Shown: piece by piece, positions 53,736 through 64,000 of the stretch
Layout of the letters: every line of letters starts with the position of its first letter
Position numbering within the stretch: position 1 is the first letter of the stretch
Assembly (NCBI GenBank): GCA_009746045.1
Contig: RPFO01000595.1
Location: forward strand, 629,010-693,009
Origin: Mesostigma viride
Lineage: Eukaryota > Streptophyta > Mesostigmatophyceae > Mesostigmatales > Mesostigmataceae
Reading direction: 5' to 3'
DNA: 64,000 nt
Translations under genes and position numbers: made by a program
The notes under the pieces: model-generated
Seen by the model: only the letters and a program-made list of their open reading frames with translations
The model's database searches: none
Told to the model about the DNA's origin: nothing

Positions 53736-53840
53736 TGATGAAGGAGACCACCCCCAAGTCTGTGGGGGCTCCGCGTGTGACCGCGTATGGCATTCATAGC
53801 GATTCGGGCCGCGGTGCCCTGTAACTAGGACCTAGATTAA

Positions 53841-53882
53841 ATAATTAATTAATGGACACGTGACTGCGTCACGTGAGCATAA
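53841..53882 (+). repeat. Left half of the S repeat, interrupted by the CACTA-like element
   Basis: AATTAATTAATGGACACGTG ACTGCGTCACGTGAGCATAA ends at the transposon. The right half starts AAGTCCTCAGTGGG at 61,282. Uninterrupted copies (61,655-61,733 and 61,748-61,819, inverted; 6,397-6,470, diverged) read ...GAGCATAAGTCCTCAG... across the joint. Confidence 0.85.
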
Positions 53883-53915
53883 CACTAGGAGCCGGGTGTT
53901 GACAAAGTGTGACAA
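53883..53915 (+). repeat. Left terminal inverted repeat (33 bp)
   Basis: Starts CACTAGGAGCCGGGTGTTGA and ends GTGTGACAA. Perfect inverted match to 61,249-61,281. Confidence 0.92.
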
Positions 53916-54250
53916 ATTTTTGTCAACAATTGTCAACTTGTTGACAAAGTGTGACAACTTGTTGACAAATTGTTGACAAAGTGTGACAAAGTGTGACAAA
54001 ACTAGACAAAAAAATGTCAACAGCTTGACAAAACTTGACAGAATGTTGACAATGTTGACAAAACGTTGACAATCGTTGACATGTCAACTTTATGTTGATG
54101 TCAACAAATGTCAAAACACTGACAAGCCAAGGTGATTTGTCAACAAATGTCAAGACGTTTACAAACGCAGGCCAAACGCAAGAAAAATGTCAACAAATGT
54201 CAACATGACAAAATGTCAACACGATAAACAAAGGCATAGCAAACTGACAA
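53895..54250 (+). repeat. Left subterminal TGTTGACAA array
   Basis: More than 20 irregularly spaced GTTGACA/TGTCAAC units in both orientations, possibly binding sites for the element's own transposase, as known for EnSpm subterminal repeats. Confidence 0.8.
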
Positions 54251-54812
54251 ATCAACACCACGCACAGGTAAACTTACTTCATTAAAATCAATATGGCTGC
54301 TGCCTTGCTGCCTGAATTGCGGTTTTCTGCATTACATTAGCATGACAAACTTTACTGACAAAACACATGAATGAAGAGTGCACTCAATCACAGTCCGAGG
54401 GTGGCGTGCAAGATGTACAACCGCAAGCATCTCACAAATGCAGTATAACATCCGTCATAGGGCTGTCCCAGCGATCATTGCTGAAAAAAATGGACTCTCT
54501 AGAAATTTATCGCATGACAATGTCCAGTGCTACAGCGATGTGACGAGGGCTCAGAGCCTACAAAATCTGTGTCCGCAGGTGCCCTCCCCGCCATGCTGGC
54601 CAATGTGTCCGCCATGGTTGTGTTAGGTAGATCGCCTGCATGCAAGGGATACATGCGTTATCCGGCAAAGCAGCAAAGGGAACACACAAAGATCTTAAGT
54701 GAGATGAATACCCGAAATCAGCTGTGTGTAATGAGACGTCGTGAGAGCACAGCAGTCGCGTGGCTGTTTGTGAGTAATGGCTTGATTTTAGGACCGAGAA
54801 AGTGAGATAGCG

Positions 54813-57166
<2,354 letters not shown>

Positions 57167-57172
57167 GTGGCC

Positions 57173-57892
57173 ATGCCCTGGCCATGCCAGTCATCCGACA
57201 GCCATCAGATGACGTCCAGTAAATTAAGTAAAAGTACTTATGACGAGTATTTACCAGTGGTAGAGAAACAGTCGTCACTCTACAGTATCGCTTGGTTGGG
57301 ATCGCTTGCTGCTGGCGTAATCGCGTCCTTGATCGCCGTACCATTCAGGGAGCGGCCGTACCCGGAAAAACTGCATTGCGCAACAGTTGCCCGTCAGCAT
57401 CCTTTCCCAAAATTCAAAGTTTGCGCCAAAGGCCAGCGTTCAACGAAGGCAGAAGTAGGTGTTGCGCGCAGGAAAAACCATGTCTACGGTTAGTGCTTGG
57501 GGCTAGCGCCGGCCGCCGGGCAGAGAGGGCTCGAGCAACGGGGCCACTCACCGAAGTTCTATGTAAGCAGTGAGCGCCATCCAAGATTGTGCAATAAGAG
57601 ATGTTGCAGGCCCTCGAAGTGATGTGATTTCTTCAGCAACCGCTATCAGTAACGATGTAGGTGCACTGTCGATGTATGTATGCTGAGCTAGGACATGGTG
57701 GTAGCCATTGAGGGAGAAACGTGTGCAGTCCTGAGCCAAGCAGCTCTTTACGCTGTAACGCAGCTCGAACAGGACGTCTGGAGCGCGCCAAGCTCCTTCA
57801 ACGGCACCACGGTCAGCGAATTTTTGTCGTACGGTTTAACTAACAACACGAATATAGTTAGCATCCCGTGCTCGAATGTGTAGGGCCGTTTC
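57173..57892 (+). CDS. Unrecognised coding-like segments inside the transposon
   Basis: 57,173-57,493 starts MPWPCQSSDSHQMTSSKL and holds one hydrophobic stretch (YSIAWLGSLAAGVIASLIAV, about residues 37-56) before RERPYPEKL. A second frame near 57,695-57,882 reads AVTQLEQDVWSAPSSFNGTT and ends NIVSIPCSNV. They could be exons of one gene together with 60.3-60.66 kb, but I found no convincing splice chain. Function unknown. Confidence 0.2.
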
Positions 57893-58239
57893 GTTGCGGG
57901 TAAAGCTTGCCACGTATTTCAGAGATTTTAATGTGTATTCTCTGAATGCTTTCATTACCATGGTGCTTTCCGTGCTCGTCATCATATGTATACATTTGTG
58001 TTGCCGTTTCCTCTTCCATTTTGCGCGTGTACTTGCGGGTGACTGACACCGTCGGACGGGCATGCGGCCTACCCGCGAATGGCTGAGACTGGCTCCTGCT
58101 TGAGACTTGTGGTGAGTAGTGGTTACGATCCCATACATAGGGTCTATACTAAGGATATCACCGTGCTGTAGGTGGAATCGCATGCAGTGCCTCCTGTTGT
58201 TTTTAACTCCCTTTACCTGGCATTTTTGCCGAGGGGTGA

Positions 58240-60150
58240 GGATTATTCCTTGTCATGGGGGCATACAGGACGGGTTACTTATTCCTTGTCATGGGGGCAG
58301 GCAGGACAAGTTAATTATTCCTTGTCATGGGGGGCAGGCAGGACGGGTTAATTGTTCCTTTTCATGGGGGCAGGCAGGGCGGGTTAATTATTCCTTGTCA
58401 TTAGGGGCAGGCAGGACGGGTTAATAATTCCTTGTCATGGGGGCAGGCAGGACGGGTCACTTATTCCTTGTCATGGGGGCAGGCAGGACGGGTCAATTAT
58501 TCCGTGTCATGGGGGCAGGCTGGACCTGTTAATTATTCCTTGTCATGGGGGCAGGCGGGACGGGTTAGTAATTCCTTGTCTTGGGGGCAGGCAGGGCGGG
58601 TGAATTATTCCTTTTTATGGTGACAGGCAGAACGGGTTAATCACTCCTTGTCATGGGAGGCAGGCAGGACGGGTTACTTATTCCTTGTCATGGGGGGCAG
58701 GCGCATTGCATATACATTTATTCCTTGTCATGGGGGGCAGGCAGGACGGGTTAATTGTTCTTGTCATGAGGGGACGGCAGGGGGGGCTCATGATACCCTG
58801 TAGTGGGGTGGGCGAAGGCAGGGGGGGTTAATGATTCCCTGTCATGGGGTGGGGGAAGGCAGGGGGGGTTAACGATTCCTTGTGTCCATGGGGGGCAGGC
58901 AGGACGGGTTTCTTATTCCTTGTCATGAGGGGAAGGCAGGGGAGGTAAATGATTTCCTGTCGTGGGGTGGGAGAAGGCGGGGGTAATAATTTTTCCTTGC
59001 CATGGGGGCAGGCAGGACAGGTTAATTATTCCTTGTCATGGGGGCATGCAGAAAAGCTTAAAAATTTCTTGTCATGGGATTGAAAGCACCTCACAGTCAG
59101 TTGTCCTCCCTTACGAAATGGCGATTTTGTAGCTACATGATTAACAGAGCATATGCTCTAAATCTTGTAGCAATGGACCGCGTTATATTTCTGTTGGCGA
59201 CTACTTTCAAACATTCATCATTTTTGTTTTTCTTTTACATTTGTCTTGTTGCGGACAGGGAGGGTTGATTGCCTTTTCATGGGGGGCAGGCAGGGGTGGG
59301 GGTTACTCCTTGTCATGGGGGGCAGGCAGGGGGGGTTGATTGCCTTTTCATGGGGGGCAGGCAGGGGCCGGGGCTTAATTATTCCTTGTAATGTGGTGCA
59401 GGCAGGGGGGGTAATGATTCATTGTCATGGGGGGCAGGCAGGGGGGGGGTAACTCCTTGTCATGGGGGGCAGGCGGGGGGGGGGTAATTATCCCTTGTCA
59501 TGGGGGTTCAGGCAGAGGGGGCTAATCCTTGTCACATGGGGGGCAGGCTGCGTGGGTAATTTTTCCTTGTAATTAGGCAGGCAGGGGGGGTAGTTGATCC
59601 TTGTCATGGGGGACATGCAGGGGGGGGCAATGATTCCTTGTCGTGGGGGGCATGTAGGGGGCGTCAAGTGTTCCTTGTTATGTGGGGCAGGCAGGGGGGG
59701 GATGATTCTTGTCGTGGGGGGCAGGCAGGGGAGGGGATGATTCTTGTCGTGGGGGGCAGGCAGGGAGTGTTAATTATTCCTTGTCACGGGGGGCAGACAG
59801 GGGGGGGCAATGATTCCTTGTCGTGGGGGGCAGGTAGCGGGGGTTAGTTGTTCCTTGTCGTGGGGGGCAGGCAGGGGGGGTCAATGATTCCTTGTCATGC
59901 CCGGGGCAGGTAGGGGGCGTAATTATTCCTTGTATTGGGGGCCAGGCGGGGGGCGTTAATCGTTGTCATGGGGGGCAGGCAGGGGGGTTTAATCCTTGTC
60001 ATGGGGGGCAGGCAGGGGGGCTTGTTCCTTGTCATGGGGGACAGGTATGGGGGGGAGATTATTCCGCGTCATGGGGGTAGGCAAATGGGTTAGTTTTTCC
60101 TTGTCATGGGGGGCAGGTGGGGCAGCTTTATAATTCCTTGTGGTGGGTTT
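58240..60150 (+). repeat. Two-part G-rich minisatellite, unit about 37-40 bp
   Basis: Unit TTCCTTGTCATGGGGGCAGG CAGGACGGGTTAATTA, with G-run length, TTAAT and GGG variants. Array 1 is 58,240-59,065 and array 2 is 59,265-60,150. The unique spacer after each array (59,066-59,264 and 60,151-60,308) is homologous: AGCACCT..CA, TAACA(G/T)AGCATATGCTC, CATTCATCATTTTTG/CATTCATAATTTTTG, TTTTTCTT. Array plus spacer was therefore duplicated as one unit. The second spacer ends at a usable acceptor TTCTTCTGCAG; the first ends at a worn copy, CTTGTTGCGGACAG. Confidence 0.88.
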
Positions 60151-60308
60151 TAAGCACCTTGCAATCGTTATGCCCTCTTAAGGAAGTGTGCTTGCGCAGC
60201 TAATCGATTAACATAACATATGCTCCAAATTTCGTACACAATGGATACCGTAATAAATTTGTTATTGACTACGAATAAACATTCATAATTTTTGTTTTTC
60301 TTCTGCAG

Positions 60309-60659
60309 GAAGTCTCGGCTGTTCTGGTGCCATATGCATCCTCACCATCGTCGTCATCGACGTAGCCGGCGGACTCGTCTAGGGTCCATGCACGGGTTGC
60401 TCAGGTTTGTCTTTGAATCTGTGTGATGAGGTGTTTTCTTTGCGCAGTGTATGTTTGCCTGCAGCTACCTTTTTTGTTCCAAATAGATCAGTGCTTTCTT
60501 CTTTGCATTTGCAGCAAGAGAGGGAAGTTTTTGTACAGGTTTTTTAACGTAATCTGCCTCTTTAATGTTGCACAACTGACAACAACCATGTATACATTGA
60601 TGTTATTTCCACCTCTGCATCTTTTTTCTGTGTTTTACAGGAGAGTCGAGAGCTTTTAA
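60309..60659 (+). CDS. C-terminal exons of an unrecognised gene inside the transposon
   Basis: Exon 60,309-60,404 (KSRLFWCHMHPHHRRHRRSR through GSMHGLL), a 24-nt exon 60,515-60,538 (KRGKFLY), and exon 60,641-60,659 (RVESF, TAA). All four internal borders are GT-AG with acceptors GCAG and TTTTACAG, and phases agree. The result is a short, very basic His/Arg-rich tail ending SKRGKFLYRRVESF. Upstream exons are not found. It could be the end of a transposase or of captured host DNA. Short exons can match by chance. Confidence 0.35.
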
Positions 60660-60869
60660 TCAAAATGACATCCGCAAATGACGGCTGCACACAATATACC
60701 CAACGGGCGGCTGCCTGCAAATTCTTTGCAAGCATTTAGAGCTTTCCGTGGAAGTCATGCTCACAACGGGCTGCACGCAACGCAATGGGCTGCCGTCCGA
60801 ACTTTGCCTACGAGACAATCGTTGTTGCTGTCAGCATTAAGTAATGCTTATTTTGTAATAAAAAGAAAA

Positions 60870-61248
60870 ATTTCACTGGTTTTTGTCACTTTTTGTCACT
60901 TTTTGTCACTTTTTGTCACTTTTTGTCTGTTTTATAGTCCTGATAAATTTTCAGGATTGTCTGTGATATATCAACGTTTGTGTTGTGATAAATGTGCACA
61001 AATGTCACTAATTGTGGTGTGATAAAATGTGATAAAATCTCACTCTCATGTTGACAATGCGTGACGTTGACAATGTGTGACATTTTTTGACACTTTCACC
61101 TTGATAATTTGTCAAGAATTGTCTTGTAAAATCGACCTGATATGTCATGGTTTTGTCAACATTTGTATAGCTTTTGTCACACTTTGTCACACCACATGTC
61201 ACACTTTGTCACACTTTGTCACACTTTATCAACCTGACATGTCAAGCA
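60870..61248 (-). repeat. Right subterminal TTTGTCAC / TTGTCAACA array
   Basis: Inverse complement of the left array: TTTTTGTCACTTTTTGTCAC repeats, then TTGACAATGTGTGACATT, TTTGTCACACTTTGTCACAC and CAACCTGACATGTCAAG. Confidence 0.8.
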
Positions 61249-61281
61249 TTGTCACACTTTGTCAACACCCGGCTCCTAGTG
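61249..61281 (-). repeat. Right terminal inverted repeat (33 bp)
   Basis: Ends TCAACACCCGGCTCCTAGTG. The inverse complement equals the left end. Confidence 0.92.
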
Positions 61282-61661
61282 AAGTCCTCAGTGGGAGGGG
61301 AACATGGGATGGAATGGATGGTATAAGCTATCTAGGTCGATCCTAGTTACAGGGGTGTGGGCACCGCGGCCCGAATCGCTATGAATGCCATACTTGGTCA
61401 CACGCGGAGCCCCCACAGGATTGGGGGTGGTCTCCTTCATCACTACTTGCCATCTATCCTTGCGCACCATCTGCCTCCATATTACAGACAAACCAGGAGG
61501 CTGCCCGGGGGTGAGCCCGTCACGTCTAGTGTAGCACATGTCCATGCCGAGTCTATCACGAAATGTCCACGGGTGGCGGCCCTGCCGCGCGCGGCCGGGG
61601 GCACGCCAGGTGAGGACATATCGCCCAGGCTGGGCGGGCTTGGACCTAGATAGCTTACACC
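61282..61661 (-). mobile_element. APE-LINE 3' fragment (-) flanked by inverted S repeats
   Basis: The minus strand reads KPAQPGRYVLTWRAPGRARQ, DRLGMDMCYTRRDGLTPGQP and GLSVIW, as in the LINE C-terminus at 53.55-53.7 kb, with a changed end. To the left lies the right half of an S repeat (61,282-61,335); to the right an inverted S repeat (61,655 on). The fragment is thus enclosed by an inverted pair. Confidence 0.8.
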
Positions 61662-61862
61662 ATCCATTCCATCCCATGTTCCCCTCCCACTGAGGACTTA
61701 TGCTCACGTGACGCAGTCACGTGTCTATTAATTAATTAATTAATTAATCCATTCCATCCCATGTTCCCCTCCCACTGAGGACTTATGCTCACGTGACGCA
61801 GTCACGTGTCTATTAATTAATGCATTAATGCATTAATGCATTAATGCATTAATGCACTAATG
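61662..61862. repeat. Two direct S repeats with TTAA and TTAATGCA arrays
   Basis: CCATTCCATCCCATGTTCCC...GCTCACGTGACGCAGTCACG TGTCTATTAATTAA occurs twice (to 61,733, and 61,748-61,819). It is separated by (TTAA)n and followed by about six TTAATGCA units. Confidence 0.85.
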
Positions 61863-61869
61863 CCCATAC

Positions 61870-62050
61870 TCTTAGGCACAGGCGCCTGGGCCTAGCCGGG
61901 CACCTGGCCCGCAGAGATCAGGTAGACACATCAGGTAGACTAGCTGGCACCAAGCCCGCCATTAGCATGGGCGTTATGTCCTCACCTGGCGTGCCCCCGG
62001 CCGCGCGCGGCAGGGCCGCCACCCGTGGACTTTTCGTGATAGACTCGGCA
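61870..62050 (+). pseudogene. APE-LINE C-terminal fragment (+)
   Basis: Matches 53,453-53,633 (RHRRLGLAGHLAR, VDTS.RLAGTKPA, WRAPGRARQGRHPW.FRDRLG) with a 3-base-scale disruption near TTAGCATGGGCG. At ACTCGGCA/ATGACGACG (about 62,049) it passes directly into the 5' part of another LINE copy. Confidence 0.75.
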
Positions 62051-63902
62051 ATGACGACGCTCACGGCCCCGCTGCTTCGCGGCTCTAGCAGTGGGAATCA
62101 TCTGCCTAACTCCCCTTCCCGCCCCTTTGCCTTCGCAGCCCTAGGGCTGTCGGAGAGAGAGCAACGGGTCGGCAGTGAGCCAGGTTCGCCCCGCCTTGCG
62201 CGGCCGCCTCCGAAACCTCCTCAGACTGCACGCATTTCTTATGCGTGCAGAGGCAGATTCATTCTACCTGGCCACCCGAGCCAACTGTCGGCGTCGCCTC
62301 GACGCGTTGGCAGGAAGAATCGAATTACGGTGATTGAAAGCATAAGTCCTCAACCCGCCCCCCCTAGCCCCCCGGCCACCTCCACCCCCACCCGGCCCCT
62401 TCACCACCCTGCTCCATCTCCGCCCCCACCCCCGCCTGCACCCCCCCACTTTTCGGTCAACGCGCGCCATTGGTCATCGCCACCTTCAACGCCCGCACGC
62501 TCCAGCCCGACGCTGACCACTGTCAAGTGCTGCCTACGCAGCGACGACTGTCAGTGCCATCGAGTCACCAAGCTTAACATTTCTGCATCGACAATAACAT
62601 CGCCATCCTGGGAATCCAAGAACACAGGCGCACTGCATCGGCTCGCGGACCGACCGCTGACGACATCGACGGCTGGCGGTTTTACTATGGAGGCGGCGAC
62701 GGCACCGGTAACGGGGGCGTCCGTCTCCCGGCCTCTGCTCCCCGCTCGCCGTACGCCACATGATCGAGTGAACCCCAGCTGGTCAACGCTCGCCTCTTTG
62801 TGGCCACCTTCCATTCGGTGGTGGGCCACTCGACCTACGGTTACGCCCTGACGGTGGGCGTCGGTTACGCACCACACTCCGGCCACCCTGAACAAGATCG
62901 CAACGGGACTTCTTTCCTGCGCTGGAGAACCTGCATGCCGAACGGCACCCCTGGTCGCAACTACCTCGCTCTGCTATTGGACGCCAACGCAACGCTACCA
63001 CAAGGTACGGAGGATGTCAGCACGCCCCCGACGGTACGGTCTGTCGGTCTCCAATGCCAACACTGAACTTTTTGCTGATTTGCTTACGACATGCAATTTG
63101 GTAACTGCCGTCTGCCAACACCCGCTTTTCACACAGTCCAGATGCTCTGGTCACACACACCTCGCCAACTGGCACTGAACGCTGCATCGACTATGTTGTA
63201 ATGCGCAAGCGTCATCAAGGATCTGTACTAGCTGCTCACTCGCACGTGATCCCCCTGGTGCGCTCCGATTGATTGCATCGTCACCCCCCTCATCCGCCTG
63301 CGATTCCCCTCGCACAAGTTTTGGTAAGCACGTGGCACCACCTGATTTGCGCACACTGCAGTTGCGTGAGAAATCTGACGACGCTCGGGCCGGAGGACTT
63401 CCCTGAAAAACGCGCCCACAAGTGCGCGGCAGAGGAGTTCGCCGTCACGCGCTGGACATCCCGGCCAGAGACGCCCAGCTGCCCGCTGCCGGCCCGGCAT
63501 CGGCCCTTCGGCGCCTCGCTGGCAAGCTGCCCGCGGCAGGGCCCCTGCTGCCCCCCCGCCGCCTGCCCCCCTTAACCAGCCTGCACCGGCTCCCCGCCGT
63601 CATCCAGGGCCGGCAAGCCCTGCGCGACAACCGGGACCCCGCCCGCTACCGGCGCCCGCCTCAAAGCCGAATATTACCACTCGGCCATCCGGCAGGCGAC
63701 CAAGGAGCAGGAGGACAGGTCTCCATGTCTGCGAGTACTTCGCCCACCTCAAGGACCAGCACGGCAAGTACGCCTGGATCCACCTGCGTCATGCGGCCCA
63801 ACGGCCAGCCGGCGGCGCACAGACAGCCGGCGCCGCGGACGCTCTCTGGCTCACCGCAGCAGCAGCTTGACCGGTGGTATTCCTCCCAGTCCCAGCTGCT
63901 CG
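62050..63902 (+). pseudogene. Decayed APE-LINE ORF2 5' part (endonuclease)
   Basis: Collinear with 50,182-51,971: TTCTTATGCGTGCAGA, ATFNARTL, LVNARLFVATFHSVVGHS, GYAPHSGHPEQDR, LALLLDANATLPQGT, CIDYVVMRKRHQGSVLAA. Many 1-6-base indels, several of them local duplications, destroy the frame (SDH is lost at GCGCTCCGATTGATTGCATC). Homology ends at about 63,902 before the RT, so the copy is 3'-truncated, unlike ordinary LINE 5' truncation. Confidence 0.8.
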
Positions 63903-64000
63903 GCGGCTGGTCCTTTGGGACTTCAGTGCTTACTAAAGATTCAGGATCTCACGTCTGGATTTTGCCTGAGGCTGTTGTGGTGTTGTTCTGTTGTGTATAT
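63903..64000. other. Window end, no feature
   Basis: Unique-looking sequence after the LINE fragment ends; nothing recognised in 98 bases. Confidence 0.4.

Noticed and set aside
58240..60150. CRISPR-like array
   Set aside because: Units are contiguous variants of one minisatellite with no unique spacers, in a eukaryotic intron- and transposon-rich setting.

Overview
This window looks like nuclear DNA of a eukaryote, most likely a green alga (prasinophyte or chlorophyte type). The evidence is many GT-AG introns of 0.4-3.3 kb, a plant/green-algal-type PEX4, very large pyrimidine microsatellites inside introns, and several non-LTR retrotransposon families. A specific name would be a guess; a Cymbomonas-like prasinophyte would fit. 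All gene models were spliced by hand from splice sites, reading phase and family resemblance.

Layout. 1-2,547 is extreme G-rich then C-rich low-complexity DNA. 3,403-19,319 (+) holds the last 15 exons of a gene for a large, probably secreted protein: Cys-rich knot, propeller-like module 1, Cys-rich array, propeller-like module 2, terminal Cys-rich knot. All 14 visible introns agree in phase. 19,320-23,666 has no convincing gene and contains a 1.37-kb layered GAC/GATGAC/CATGAC/GAT microsatellite. 23,667-24,122 (-) is an intronless PEX4 (peroxisomal E2). A fold-back MITE lies between it and 25,670-38,650 (+), a nine-exon BNR/Asp-box sialidase-like gene with a signal peptide and a 13-nt microexon. 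A possible antisense gene lies inside sialidase intron 7.

40,110-64,000 is a nested retrotransposon and transposon landscape. It contains an RLE-type LINE (-) encoding a RING finger, C2H2 fingers, RT, a CCHC knuckle and a PD-(D/E)xK-like domain. This LINE is split by a 1.5-kb ORF1-only element with a 12-bp target-site duplication. There is also an APE-type LINE (+) with ORF1 and EN-RT, plus several truncated copies. 53,883-61,281 is a 7.4-kb CACTA-like DNA transposon with 33-bp perfect terminal inverted repeats, subterminal TGTTGACA arrays, an AA duplication, and unoccupied copies of its target site nearby.

The most unusual signal spans both host genes. Intron after intron contains serial, decaying copies of its own flanking exon-intron junction: coding end plus donor, or acceptor plus coding start. 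Microsatellites are seeded beside splice sites. This suggests intron growth, and perhaps intron gain, by repeated local duplication of splice junctions. The two homologous propeller modules share only one intron position, which supports intron turnover after the module duplication.
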